A DNA stretch of 64,000 bases from Streptomyces sp. AP-93 (GCF_022808175.1 NZ_JALGBX010000002.1:124001-188000), one strand, 5' to 3'; positions 1 to 9,256 are shown, counted from the first letter of the stretch. Notes: generated by a model from the sequence alone, not told the origin. Made by a program: numbers and translations.

Positions 1-146
1 CGCCCAACGGAGTGTTGTTGCAGGTGGAAGGTGGCAGCGAGAAGGCAGAGCTGAAGTCTCGTGAGCCCGAGCACTCTCAGGATGGGAGCCATGGGGTCGG
101 CGTCGTCAATGTCTGCGACAAGGCAGGTCGGGCAGAATTTCGGCAT
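1..146 (-). CDS. Partial hypothetical protein with N-terminal CxxC
   Basis: Only the first 48 codons lie inside the window; the reading frame runs off the left edge without a stop. The ATG at 146 is preceded on the minus strand by GGGGGA, a usable ribosome binding site. The N-terminus reads MPKFCPTC, so a CxxC pair that could bind zinc, followed by an acidic stretch and a hydrophobic one. It starts 42 bp after the stop of the lipoprotein gene upstream and could be co-transcribed with it. I do not recognise the family, and too little is visible to assign a function. Confidence 0.5.
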   Translation of the reverse strand, partial: MPKFCPTCLVADIDDADPMAPILRVLGLTRLQLCLLAATFHLQQHSVG

Positions 147-188
147 GGGTCCCCCAGAGGGGGCAACGATCGAATACCGGCGGTCGCA

Positions 189-1157
189 TCACTTGATGAT
201 CAAGTTCGCGAGCCTCAGTCGGTCCTCGAGCTGCACCTTGGCCCTCTTCAGGGTCTCGGCGTTCTGGTCTATCAGCCGGTTCTGATCGCTGGTCTCGACG
301 GAGAACCAGATACCGACGAGGTTCACTTCCGCCTTGCAGGCGATGTCCTTCTTGGCCGCGCTGATGGCCTTGGGGCTCGCAAACTCACTCGCCTTGAAGC
401 CAAGGTCCTCCATTGGGCTGACCGGTTCGTCAGTCCGGAGGCCTTGGTGGGCCATGCAGTCGGACCAGGACTTGGCAGCTTTGACGACATGGGAGTCCTG
501 CTGTGAACGACGATACGCGTCGAACATCAAGTTCTGTACGAACATCAGATCGATGATGTCCTTGGTCGGCCTGAAGAGCTTGAGGGTGGCCTCGTGCAGA
601 CAGCCGCCGGCCGGCACCTTGCGACCGCCGATCGAGGTCGTCCCTTCGTCCGACTTCTCGGCCTCTTCCTGGCTCTTGGGCAACTTCGTCGGGTCCAGGC
701 GCTCTTGCCCCAACAGGACGAGCTTTTCGTCGGACCCCAAGTCGTCCATCGGCGACTTCCCCGGAGCCTCACGCGAGCCATCCGCATAGCCGTGACTGGC
801 TGCGCGGGAGGCGCTGGAGATTCCGTAGCGCCGGGCGTTCTCGGCATCGCCACTTGGGGATTCCGCCGGCTGACCTGGGTAGCGGAATCCGTAGCGCTCC
901 ATGCATCGGTCGACCAGGATCTCCTGGGCCCGCTCCAAGGTCTTCCGCTGTTCCGCTGTGGGGTGGTAGCTGTCCAGGGGGAAGCGGAGTCCGGTGGTGT
1001 CCAGCATGGTGGGTGCTGCGGTGACGGACGGTTCAGCGCCCTTTTCGCTGGAGGCTGTTGAACCGGAGCATCCGACCAGGGCGAGTGCGGTGAGGAGCAG
1101 AGTGCTGCAGCCCGCGATGATTCCGACGGGACGGGGAGTGGGGCGGGGGCTGGGCAA
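189..1157 (-). CDS. Secreted lipoprotein of unknown function
   Basis: The protein has a lipoprotein signal: an Arg/Pro-rich N-terminus, a hydrophobic core (GIIAGCSTLLLTALALVGC) and a lipobox LVGC followed by a Ser-rich linker, so it is expected to be lipid-anchored outside the membrane. The mature part is about 290 aa, mostly hydrophilic and helical, with several Cys (for example DRCMERYGF, SDCMAHQG and IACKAEV) that may form disulfides. I prefer the TTG at 1157 because GGAG lies 5 bp upstream; an ATG at 1184 in the same frame has no ribosome binding site and lies next to the terminator hairpin of the preceding gene. No enzymatic motif is visible and the function is unknown. Confidence 0.75.
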   Translation of the reverse strand: MPSPRPTPRPVGIIAGCSTLLLTALALVGCSGSTASSEKGAEPSVTAAPTMLDTTGLRFPLDSYHPTAEQRKTLERAQEILVDRCMERYGFRYPGQPAESPSGDAENARRYGISSASRAASHGYADGSREAPGKSPMDDLGSDEKLVLLGQERLDPTKLPKSQEEAEKSDEGTTSIGGRKVPAGGCLHEATLKLFRPTKDIIDLMFVQNLMFDAYRRSQQDSHVVKAAKSWSDCMAHQGLRTDEPVSPMEDLGFKASEFASPKAISAAKKDIACKAEVNLVGIWFSVETSDQNRLIDQNAETLKRAKVQLEDRLRLANLIIK

Positions 1158-1187
1158 CGTGACTCCGTTATGGCGCGGTACCATGCG

Positions 1188-1232
1188 GCGAACGCCGCTC
1201 TGCCCGGCGCTTTCGGGCAGAGCGGCGTTCGC
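1188..1232. terminator. Strong hairpin between I36 inhibitor and lipoprotein genes
   Basis: Perfect 18-bp arms (1188-1205 and 1215-1232) around a 9-nt loop. It lies 67 bp after the stop of the minus-strand inhibitor gene and directly before the lipoprotein start, so it most likely ends transcription of the inhibitor gene. Confidence 0.75.
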
Positions 1233-1298
1233 ATGCGTTCATACATCTAGGCAGAACGACCTGCGTTCAATCGACAGGCGATCAGCGGCTGGTCAGGA

Positions 1299-1715
1299 TT
1301 AGCGGGGGTACGCCGAAGAGACCTGGTTCTTGAAGGTCGCCGAGTAGTTGCCGTAGGCACCACCGGGGATCCACCCCTTGACGCCACCGCGGGAGGTGCC
1401 GGTGTACACGTCCCACGTGACCGTCTGCCTGTTCCAGTACGAGGCGGTGTTGTTGTCGATGTCCTGGCCGAGTCCGGCGCAGCCGCTTCCTACGAACCAG
1501 TTGTCCCCGAAGTTCGCGTCGGCAGTGATGAGGTCCCAGACGCAGCCTGCGCGGTCGGAGTTGTAGTACTCCCCGAACTCGCCGCTCTCCATCACGCCAT
1601 TGCCGCCGGCGGCGGATGCGGAACCTGCTGCGGCGAGCGACGCGCCACCGAAGGCCACCAGGGACAAGCCCGTGACGGCAGCGCGACGAAGGATGGTGCG
1701 GCTACGGTGAGTCAT
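1299..1715 (-). CDS. Secreted peptidase inhibitor family I36-like protein
   Basis: This is a 138-aa secreted protein. A twin-Arg-containing N-terminus (MTHRSRTILRRA) is followed by a hydrophobic core and a cleavage site near SASA-A, leaving about 105 mature residues. The mature sequence resembles the I36 / beta-gamma-crystallin-like fold of Streptomyces metalloproteinase inhibitor (SMPI): acidic EFGEYYNSD, a Cys pair (GCVWDL and GSGCAGLG), then DIDNNTASYWN and a Trp/Gly-rich end. The family inhibits extracellular metallopeptidases; this target is inferred. The ATG at 1715 has AGAGAGG upstream; an upstream in-frame start at 1775 would spoil the signal peptide. Confidence 0.7.
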   Translation of the reverse strand: MTHRSRTILRRAAVTGLSLVAFGGASLAAAGSASAAGGNGVMESGEFGEYYNSDRAGCVWDLITADANFGDNWFVGSGCAGLGQDIDNNTASYWNRQTVTWDVYTGTSRGGVKGWIPGGAYGNYSATFKNQVSSAYPR

Positions 1716-1999
1716 GAATGAAAGGCCTCTCTTTTGGGGCATCTCGACTGCCAGTGCGAGGCGGCCGAGCATCAACGCAAATGATCATGCAAGATCGATT
1801 AAACAGGGCGAACCTTCGTTCGGTCACTGTCCTTTGAGACAGGTCCGGTGCGACTGCATGTCCTGAAATCGCTGCTGGAACAGCCGTGCGTGGCGGCGCC
1901 GCCTGAGCACTCACGTCACGCGGGGTCTTCGGACGTGAGCGGTGCGTACCGGCCGATGTCCTGGCTGTCCGTCACAGGCGGTGCTGGATCGAGCTGGTG

Positions 2000-2985
2000 C
2001 CGGCCCCGGACGCAGGACGCCCGTTTTTCTAGCCACGACGGACGCCCCGGCCCGGCCTGCCCGGCCTGCGGGGTCTTCACGCCCAGGGCGAAGGGGCCGG
2101 CGACGGCCCGGCCACGGGATCTCCCATATGGAGAGCTTGAGTTGGAGTTCTTCTGGCACAGGCGCCGCTGGTGGAGTCCGGCTGTCCCCCCGAAGTCGTT
2201 CACCGAGCAGATCCCGCTGATACCGGCCGGCAAGCGGCTGACCGCCCGGCTGCGGTCCACCGCCGGGTACCGGGTCCGGGATACCCACACCGTCGTTCAG
2301 ACTGCCCGCGATCTGCACTCGTCCGCGCCGACCGTGATGAAGCCTGCCGCGAGGCGGCGCGCGAGGTCACCGAAGCTCCGCTGCCCGAGGTGGCTTTGCT
2401 GGGGATCGCCGAGACCCGCCGCGGCAGGCCCCGCTGGGAGCAGAACACCGAAACGGGCAAGTGGCAGCTGGCGCGGGCCGGGTGGCACACCGGATTCGTC
2501 GACGCACTCGGCGACGGCGGGCTGCTCGGCCAGGTCAAGGACGTTCTCACGTCGTGCAGCTCGCGAACAAGGTGCTGTCACTGGTCCGGCGGCGCACCAC
2601 CGCCGAGATCCGCGGCCGACGCCGGCGCGCCACCGACCCGGAGTGGGACAGCCCGACGGCGCCTGCTGCGCAACCGGGAGGATCTCACCGACGAGCAGTT
2701 CGCGAAGATGTGGAACCCGCTGCTGGCCGAGGGGAAGATCGGCCAGACGCTGCTGACCGCTTGGATCGCCGAGGAAGGAAAGCCTGCGCAACCTCCTCAC
2801 CCTGGCCCGCACCGGCGCGAGCCGACACCAGCTCGGCCACGCTCGGTGGAAGTTCCTCACCTGGTGCGCGGACGCCGACATCCCCGAAGTCCGCACCCTC
2901 GCCACCACCGTCGACCGCTGGTGGAGCGAGATCGCCACGTTCATCGCCACCGGCCCCGATAACGCCAGAAGCGAATGGGTCAAGG
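2000..2985 (+). pseudogene. ISL3-family transposase, frameshifted and 3'-truncated
   Basis: Fragments of an ISL3-type transposase can be read in order but in all three forward frames: PACPACG (zinc-ribbon region) and SFTEQIPLIPAGKRLTARLR near 2040-2260, EVALLGIAETRRGRPRWE and GWHTGFVDALGDGGLLGQV near 2385-2540, VVQLANKVLSLVRRRT near 2560, LTDEQFAKMWNPLLAEGKIG near 2680, and LARTGASRHQLGHARWKFL near 2800. At least four frameshifts separate them. Similarity stops near NARSEW (about 2975), where a second transposase remnant on the other strand begins, so the 3' end was lost. I saw no clear terminal inverted repeats. It cannot make an active transposase. Confidence 0.75.
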
Positions 2986-3102
2986 TCAAGTGTCCCACCG
3001 GTAGCGGTTGCGGGCCTGCTGGATCAGGCAGCGCACGGTGACGAACACGGCGGTGAGGTGGGGTAGAAGTCGACGGTCGCCCTTGCCGGTGCCGTACCGA
3101 CC
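2986..3102 (-). pseudogene. IS5-like transposase C-terminal remnant
   Basis: The minus strand reads LLPHLTAVFVTVRCLIQQAR followed by NRYRWDT and a stop at 2986. This resembles the C-terminal tail of IS5-group transposases common in Streptomyces. Only about 35 codons remain, wedged between the ISL3 remnant and the stop codon of the glycosyltransferase gene. The family call rests on a short tail and is tentative. Confidence 0.45.
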
Positions 3103-3103
3103 G

Positions 3104-4434
3104 CTACGGCACACCGAGTTCGAAGATGACGTAGCCGGCGTACCAGCCGGAGGTGACGGCGGCCATGCCGAGGACAGTCAGCGCGGACGTCCGGCTCACC
3201 CTACTGAGGGCGACGGCGATCGGGATGAGCAGCGGGAAGGCAGGGAGCAGGTAGCGGGAGGTGTTGCCGAACATCTGCTGGCTGCCGAGGACCAGCACGA
3301 TGGTGACCACGGTGTAGACGATCAGGAAGACGGGCAGCCGCAGCCGGACGAGCAGGACCAGCAGGACGGGCAGGGCGAAGACCAGGAGGACGGCGATCAG
3401 GTCCTCGGTCCCGAACGCGAACAGGTAGTCGCCGTGACCGAAGAGCACCCCGCGCAGCACGCGCAGGGTGTGCTTCCCGTAGTCGAAGTAGTGCAGCCAG
3501 GCGCCCCGCTGCAAGGTGAAGTAGCCGGTCAGGTCGCCCATCCGCCAGCCGACCCAGGTGATGTACCCGACCATGCCGAGTGGCGCGATGACGATGGCTC
3601 CGACCGGGCCGAGGATGCCGTCGCGGCGCCGGTACACGGCGATCAGGGCGGCCACACCGAGCGCGGCGATCAGGGCAGAGGCGGTCGGCCGGTTGAGGCC
3701 CGCGACGAGGGTGATCACGCCGGCCTGCAGCCAACGATGGGTCAGCACCATGTAGCAGGCCCAGACTGCCAGCGCGACGAAAAGTGAGTCGGAATAGACC
3801 GCCCACTCCGCGCCCGACCCAGGGAAGACTCCCCAGAGCGCCGCAGCGATCACGCCGGCCCTACGGTCGGTCAGCTTCGCGGTCAAGGCGTAGATTCCGG
3901 CTGCGGCGACGAACGAGGCGACGATCGAAACCAGCATTCCGGCGCCGTACAGACCGAGGCCGGTACAGTCGGAGACCACACGCATAAGCCCTGGGTACAG
4001 GGGGAAGAACGCGGCGGAATTCTGCTCGTAGGTGATCCATTGGCCGGTCAGCGGAATGAGCTGTGGATGGTAGCCGTTCGCCGCCACCTGCTGATACCAC
4101 CAGCCGTCCCAGCTCTGCAGGACGTCCCACGGGTGGGCGCCGCCGCCAAACCGGGCTGGTTTGGTCCGGAAGTCTCCGGAGGCGTCCAGCAGGTACATGA
4201 AGACGGCGAAGCCGGTCAGCTTCGCTGCCCCGTACGCACCCAGCGCAGGGCCGAAGCGCCGGGCGGTCCGCCGCGTCCACTCCTTAAGGGGCCCCGGCGG
4301 CTCGGTGACGTCGATGCTCTTGTCGTCGGGTTCATCCACTGATGGATCGTCGCATGCGGTCCTACTCGTCTTCGGCGCGGGGTACGAACGGATCGCCGGT
4401 CCCGGGTGCTCGGACTGGACGATCCGCGACCGGG

Positions 4435-4438
<4 letters not shown>
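3104..4438 (-). CDS. Integral membrane mannosyltransferase-like protein (PIG-V-like)
   Basis: A 444-aa polytopic membrane protein with roughly nine to ten hydrophobic segments after a hydrophilic N-terminus of about 55 residues. The first extracytoplasmic loop has WDGWWYQQVAANGYHP and SAAFFPLYPG, the signature of polyprenol-phosphate-sugar-dependent (GT-C) mannosyltransferases of the PIG-V group. A paralogue with SWDSVWYLRVAEYGY lies at 41191-42375. It would transfer a sugar from a lipid-linked donor outside the membrane; acceptor unknown. The TTG at 4438 overlaps the stop of the preceding small ORF (TTGA) and has GGAG 4 bp upstream. A GTG at 4339 is an alternative start. The preceding GT2 fragment supports a link to lipid-linked sugar metabolism. 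Confidence 0.7.
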
Positions 4439-4661
<223 letters not shown>

Positions 4662-4665
<4 letters not shown>

Positions 4666-5342
4666 GCGCCGACCGCCTTCAGGCCGTCGGCCCAGTCGAG
4701 TCCGTGCTGGTTGTACGCGTGCACGAGGCGTCGTACCTCCTCGGCGTCCGCGCGGGTCACCGCGTCCATCAGTTCGTTGTGGCCGGCCCACAGGCCGGAG
4801 CGCAGGTCCGGCTCCGCCTTCAGATAGGGCACGGCGAAAACCCAGCACTGCACCCGGATCCGGTGCAGGAACTCGGAGATGTAGATGTTGCCGACCAGCC
4901 CGCTCAGCTCCCTCCAGAAGCGCAGGTCGTAGCCGATCAGCACTTCGAGCGAGCCGTTCAGCGCCGCCCGCCGCGCCTCCTCCGCCCGGCGGCGCACCGA
5001 GACCAGCCGTTCCCCGGAGCCGGGGGCGGTGCCGCGTTCCACGAGCCTGCGGAAGATGCCTTCCACGATCAACGTACGAGCCTCGATCATGCCCCGGAAA
5101 TCGTCCACGGAGAAGACTCGGACGCGGAAGCCGCGGTGCTGGACGGAGTCGAGCAGGCCTTGCGCGGAGAGATCGACGAGGGCTTCGCGGACGGGGGTCG
5201 CGGAGACTTCGTACTGCTCGGCGATCTGTTTGACGGTGAATTCGCTGCCGGCCGCCAGGCGCCCCGCAAGCACCTCGTCACGCAGCGCGTCCGCGATCTG
5301 CTGGCGAAGTGTGTTGCGGGTGACAGCGCCGCTGCCTGGCAT
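4662..5342 (-). CDS. GntR-family transcriptional regulator, FadR (FCD) type
   Basis: A 226-aa regulator. The N-terminal winged helix (residues about 8-75) has LRQQIADALRDEVLAGRL, the typical GntR start, and EQYEVSATPVREALVDLSAQ as the recognition helix. The rest is an all-helical FCD-type ligand domain, with Asp/His residues (ARTLIVEGIFRRL, GYDLRFWREL, WAGHNELMDAV) that in this family often hold a metal near an organic acid ligand. The ATG at 5342 has GGAG about 10 bp upstream. Its stop overlaps the start of the GT2 fragment by ATGA. A palindrome at 5398-5411 may be its operator. The effector is not evident. Confidence 0.88.
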
Positions 5343-5397
5343 AGGGGTCCGTCTCCATCTGTGGGCTTGGGACACCTTAGGCCAGGCAGCGCGGCTG

Positions 5398-5411
5398 AAA
5401 CCGATCGGTTT
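5398..5411. promoter_or_regulatory. Palindrome upstream of GntR gene, possible operator
   Basis: AAACCGATCGGTTT is a perfect 14-bp palindrome 55 bp upstream of the GntR start. Autoregulation through such a site is common for the family; here it is inferred from position only. Confidence 0.35.
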
Positions 5412-5662
5412 TGTGGCCGCTATGTGGATTTAGCGCCCGTTATGCGGACGGGCCGCGCTTATCTTCTTGATCATTCACCCCTGCGCGGGGCCCGCTCGGG
5501 GCACCCGCGCAGGGTCGTCCTCGCTGCTCCGAGCCTGCTCGGAGCCTGCTCGGAGCCTGTTCGCGGCCTGTTCGCGGCCCGTCCCGGGCTCAGCCCCGGC
5601 CCCGGTCCCGGGGGTGCCCGTCAGGCCGGGTGAAGCCCGGTCGGGCACCGATGAGGCCTCGG
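5412..5662. other. Gene-free interval with GC-rich imperfect 12-bp repeats
   Basis: Between the aminotransferase stop and the GntR promoter I find no gene. Around 5525-5580 there are imperfect tandem copies of a 12-bp unit (GGAGCCTGCTCG and variants), followed by a C/G-run region near 5580-5620 that could fold into a hairpin ending the aminotransferase transcript. Confidence 0.5.
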
Positions 5663-7015
5663 TCAGGCCGAAACGTGCCGGTCGGCGACGGTCAGCGCGT
5701 CGTCCAGCAGGGCCAGGCCCTCCTTCGCGTCCGCTTCCGTGATGTTGCACGGAGGGACGACGTGGGTGCGGTTCATATTGACGAACGGCCACAGCCCCGA
5801 CGCCTTGCAGGCCGCGGCGAACTCGGCCATCGGCGCGTTGTCGGCGCCCGCCGCGTTGTAGGGCACGAGCGGCTCGCGCGTCTCCTTGTCCCGTACGAGT
5901 TCCAGGGCCCAGAAGGTGCCCAGACCGCGCACCTCCCCGACCGAGGGGTGGCGCTCCGCGATCTCGGCGAGGGCCGGGCCGATCACGTTCTCGCCGAGGT
6001 GGGCGGAGTGCTCGACGATGCCCTCCTCCTCCATGGCGTTCATCGTCGCGACGGCGGCGGCGCAGGCGAGGGGGTGACCGGAGTAGGTCAGGCCGCCCGG
6101 GTAGGGGCGCGTGGCGAAGGTCTCGGCGATCGCGCCCGAGATCGCGACGCCGCCGAGCGGGACGTAGCCGCTGTTGACGCCCTTGGCGAAGGTGATCAGG
6201 TCGGGGGTGACGTCGAAGTGCTCGGCGGCGAACCACTTGCCGGTCCGGCCGAACCCCGACATGACCTCGTCCAGGATGAAGACGATCCCGTAGCGGTCGC
6301 AGAGCTCGCGCACGCCGGCCAGGTAGCCGGGGGGCGGGGTCATGATCCCGGCCGTGCCGGGGACCGACTCCAGGATGATCGCGGCGATCGTCGCCGGGCC
6401 CTCGAAGGCGATGGTGTCGGCGAGGTGGGTGAGGGCGCGCGCGCACTCCTCGGCCTCGGTGGTCGCGTGGAAGGGCGAGCGGTAGAGGAACGGTCCCCAG
6501 AAGTGCACGACGCCGGCGGCGGCCGTGTCGGAGGGCCAGCGGCGCGGGTCACCCGTCAGGTTGATCGCGGCGGAGGTGGCGCCGTGGTACGAGCGGTAGG
6601 TGGACATCACCTTCTGCCGGCCGGTGTGCAGCCGGGCCATGCGGACGGCGTTCTCCACGGCCTCGGCGCCGCCGTTGGTGAAGAAGATCTTGTCGAGGTC
6701 GCCGGGGGTCCGCTGCGCGATGAGGCGTGCGGCCTCGGAGCGGACGTCGACGGCGAAACCCGGGGCGAGGGTGCAGAGCTTGGCGGCCTGCTCCTGGATC
6801 GCGGCGACGACCTTGGGGTGCTGGTGGCCGATGTTGGTGTTGACCAGCTGGGAGGCGAAGTCGAGGAAGCGCTTGCCGTCGTAGTCCCAGAAGTGCGACC
6901 CCTCGGCCTTGGCCACGGCCAGCGGGTCGATCAGGGCCTGGGCGGACCAGGAGTGGAAGACGTGAGCGCGGTCGGCGGCCTTGACGGTGGCGCCCGAGGT
7001 GACGTGAGGGGTCAT
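5663..7015 (-). CDS. Class III (omega) aminotransferase, PLP-dependent
   Basis: A 450-aa fold-type I aminotransferase. FFTNGGAEAVENAVRMAR binds the PLP phosphate, YRSYHGATSAAINLTGD is the class III segment, IFILDEV-like residues (FILDEVMSGFGRTGKW) carry the conserved Asp, and ITFAKGVNSGYVPLGG carries the PLP lysine. The family moves amino groups from beta-alanine, 4-aminobutyrate, putrescine or similar donors to pyruvate or 2-oxoglutarate; the substrate cannot be chosen from sequence alone. The ATG at 7015 gives the usual family length, but I see no convincing ribosome binding site. It is divergent from the DJ-1/MarR operon, with an inverted repeat between them. Confidence 0.9.
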   Translation of the reverse strand: MTPHVTSGATVKAADRAHVFHSWSAQALIDPLAVAKAEGSHFWDYDGKRFLDFASQLVNTNIGHQHPKVVAAIQEQAAKLCTLAPGFAVDVRSEAARLIAQRTPGDLDKIFFTNGGAEAVENAVRMARLHTGRQKVMSTYRSYHGATSAAINLTGDPRRWPSDTAAAGVVHFWGPFLYRSPFHATTEAEECARALTHLADTIAFEGPATIAAIILESVPGTAGIMTPPPGYLAGVRELCDRYGIVFILDEVMSGFGRTGKWFAAEHFDVTPDLITFAKGVNSGYVPLGGVAISGAIAETFATRPYPGGLTYSGHPLACAAAVATMNAMEEEGIVEHSAHLGENVIGPALAEIAERHPSVGEVRGLGTFWALELVRDKETREPLVPYNAAGADNAPMAEFAAACKASGLWPFVNMNRTHVVPPCNITEADAKEGLALLDDALTVADRHVSA

Positions 7016-7107
7016 GGCCGCAACCGTAGAAGTGTGCAGGTGGGGAGGGATATCGGCGGTCTGTATGCGGGTGGGGGGCGGGTCTCGGCAGTCTGTCTGG
7101 GGAGGCA

Positions 7108-7125
7108 TTGACAGCAAGCTGTCAA
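7108..7125. promoter_or_regulatory. Perfect inverted repeat TTGACAGC-AA-GCTGTCAA, candidate MarR operator
   Basis: Two perfect 8-bp arms separated by AA lie in the divergent region between the aminotransferase and the DJ-1/MarR operon. TTGACA in each arm could also serve as a -35 box on either strand. Control by the MarR protein encoded at 7986-8759 is inferred. Confidence 0.5.
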
Positions 7126-7264
7126 GATGGCAGCCTACTGTCATAGAGGAACTGACCGGACGGGCCTGAACAGGCAGCACGAGACGGGTCGAGACCGGTC
7201 CGGACGATCAGAAGCACGGCGACGGCAACGGCGACAGCAACAGCGACACCGGAGGGCGAGCACG

Positions 7265-7993
7265 ATGAGCGAGACCCAGACGAAGACGCAGACGAAGACG
7301 CAGACGAAGACTCCAGCGGGGACCCAGGCGCCGGCGACGGAGACCGGAGCGGAGAGCCCGGCGGAGCGCCCGGCGGAGTCCCGCCCCACGGTCCACGTTG
7401 CGGTGTACGACACCTACGCCGACTGGGAGACGGGCCACACCACCGCGCACCTGACCCAGCACGGCTACGAGGTCCGCACGGTCGGCGTCGCCGCCGGACG
7501 GCCCGTCACCACGATGGGCGGCCTCCGCATCCAGCCCGACCTGGCCCTGGCGGACCTGCGCCCCGAGGAGTCCGCCCTCCTCATCCTGACCGGCGCCGGG
7601 CTGTGGGACACGGGCGACGAGCTGGCTCCCTTCGCGGCGAAGGCCGAGGAGTTCCTGGCGGCGGGCGTCCCGGTCGCCGCGATCTGCGGAGCCACGGCCG
7701 GCCTGGCCCGCGCCGGAGTCCTGGACGGACGTACGCACACCAGCGCGGCCCCCTTCTACCTCGGCGGCCAGCCGGGCTACGGGGGCGCCGCGCACTACGT
7801 GGAGGCCGACGCGGTCACCGACGGCGACCTGATCTCGGCGGGCCCGACGGAACCGGTGGCGTTCGCCCGCGAGGTCTTCGCCCGCCTCGGGGTGTACGAG
7901 CCGCACGTGCTCGACGCCTGGTACCGCCTGTTCCACGACTCGGACGCGAGCGCGTACCCGGTCCTGATGGCGGCGGACCCGAACCATGCCTGA
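7265..7993 (+). CDS. DJ-1/PfpI family protein
   Basis: A 242-aa protein. The first 45 residues are low-complexity (QTKT repeats, then Ala/Glu/Pro) and probably disordered. The core from VHVAVYDTYADWETGH onward is a class I glutamine-amidotransferase-like fold: Glu in DWETGH, and the nucleophile elbow VAAICGATAGLARAG with Cys in the usual position. Members act as glyoxalases/deglycases, amidases or redox sensors. GGAGG lies 9 bp before the ATG at 7265. The stop overlaps the MarR gene start by 8 bp, so the two are co-translated, and MarR may control this gene. Confidence 0.85.
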   Translation: MSETQTKTQTKTQTKTPAGTQAPATETGAESPAERPAESRPTVHVAVYDTYADWETGHTTAHLTQHGYEVRTVGVAAGRPVTTMGGLRIQPDLALADLRPEESALLILTGAGLWDTGDELAPFAAKAEEFLAAGVPVAAICGATAGLARAGVLDGRTHTSAAPFYLGGQPGYGGAAHYVEADAVTDGDLISAGPTEPVAFAREVFARLGVYEPHVLDAWYRLFHDSDASAYPVLMAADPNHA

Positions 7994-8759
7994 CCAGCCC
8001 ACGCCCCGGGCCACCGAGCAGGCCTCCCCGGCAGACCCGGCGCCCCACGCGGGCCCGGCATCCGCCCCGGGCCCCGAGGGCGCGGCCCGGAACGCGGCGG
8101 CCCGGAACCCGGCGGCCCAGGACACCGCGCCGCCCGCGCCTGCCGCGCCCGATGGTGCGGCCGATGGTGCGCCCGGTGGTGCGGCCGGATCCGCGGACGC
8201 GGTCCCGTCCCGGGGTACGGAGCCGCCCGCCGGGGTACTCCCGGACGCCGGCGGAGCAGCTCCGGCGGCGCGCGGCAGGGGGCCGCGGGAGAACGCCCTC
8301 CGCACGCGGCAGGACCTCCTGAGCCGCACCGCCCTCGGGGTGTTCCGGCTCAACGGCCAGTTCCTCTCCGTATCGGAGGAGCTGGCCCGCCCGGCAGGGC
8401 TGACCGCGGCCTGGTGGCAGGTGCTCGGAGCCGTGCTCCGCGAGCCGCTCCCCGTCGCCGGCATCGCCCGGGCCATGGGCATCACCCGGCAGAGCGTGCA
8501 GCGCATCGCCGATCTGCTGGCCGCCAAGGGCCTCGCCGAGTACGTCCCGAACCCGGCCCACCGCCGAGCGAAGCTGCTGCGCCCCACGGATGCCGGCCGC
8601 GCCGCCGTCGCCAGGATCGGCCCGGGCCACGCGTCCCTGGCCGCCCGTCTCGCGGAGGCCCTCGGCGAAGACGGCTTCGCCGAAACGGTCCGGGTCCTGG
8701 AACGCCTGTCGGCCGCCCTGGACACCCTGCCGCCCCCACCCGACGCCCCGGCCGCCTAG
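7986..8759 (+). CDS. MarR-family transcriptional regulator with long disordered N-terminus
   Basis: The 257-aa protein has about 100 residues of Ala/Pro/Gly-rich sequence before the DNA-binding domain. The winged helix is clear: GLTAAWWQVLGAVL, then PVAGIARAMGITRQSVQRIA (recognition helix) and the wing AHRRAKLLRPTDAGRAAV. The long N-terminal tail is unusual, since most MarR proteins are about 150 aa; a shorter version starting internally is possible but has no better ribosome binding site. The start overlaps the DJ-1 gene by 8 bp. The stop TAG shares CTAG with the stop of the convergent GNAT remnant. Confidence 0.88.
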   Translation: MPDQPTPRATEQASPADPAPHAGPASAPGPEGAARNAAARNPAAQDTAPPAPAAPDGAADGAPGGAAGSADAVPSRGTEPPAGVLPDAGGAAPAARGRGPRENALRTRQDLLSRTALGVFRLNGQFLSVSEELARPAGLTAAWWQVLGAVLREPLPVAGIARAMGITRQSVQRIADLLAAKGLAEYVPNPAHRRAKLLRPTDAGRAAVARIGPGHASLAARLAEALGEDGFAETVRVLERLSAALDTLPPPPDAPAA

Positions 8760-8900
8760 GCGTGCCCCGCCGGGAGCAGTCCCGGCGGGGTGGTGCGGGG
8801 GTCGATGACCCAGTGGTTGGCCGGCAGGACCCGGTCCGCGAACGTCCCGTCGCATTCGACGACGAACCGGAATCCGAGCGAGCGGCAGATGCCGCCTCGG
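8756..8900 (-). pseudogene. GNAT acetyltransferase C-terminal remnant
   Basis: The minus strand reads GICRSLGFRFVVECDGTFAD, then RVLPANHWVIDP and a stop at 8756. This looks like the last strand pair of a GNAT-family N-acetyltransferase (the A..LC..LGF..V pattern). No acetyl-CoA loop (RxxGxG/A) is found further upstream, where the sequence becomes a GC-rich repeat. Only about 45 codons remain. The identification rests on this short match. Confidence 0.5.
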
Positions 8901-9256
8901 CCCTTGCCGTTGCCCTTGCCCCCGCAGCCCACCGCGCTGCCGGGGTGCCAGGGCGCCGGGGTGCCGCGTGCAAGGGTGCCCGGGCGCCGGGGCGCCGCGC
9001 TGCCGGGTGCAAGGGTGCCCGGGCAGGTCCGGTACACCGTCCCGGCCGACCCCCTGCGGAGCGGCCCGCATCGGCGCGCAGGGTCCCAACACGCTCCGCC
9101 CGTACACCCGGTGGAATCTCCGCATCGGGTGCGTCCGGAGCGCGGTGGCCCCGCCCCCACGCCCGGCCGGCGGCAACCCGACCCCCACAACCGGCATCCC
9201 GCCCCGACCCCACTATTGTCGGGCTCCGGCGAGTCCCAGGGGGAGGACCACCTGTC
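8901..9256. repeat. GC-rich gene-free interval with direct repeats (about 8936-9030)
   Basis: No gene is evident between the GNAT remnant and the kinase. From about 8936 to 9030 the sequence TGCAAGGGTGCCCGGGC occurs twice, embedded in further GGGGTGCC/GGGCGCC units. The rest (9030-9256) leads into the kinase promoter, with no recognisable motif beyond GGGGGAGGA before the start codon. Confidence 0.6.
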
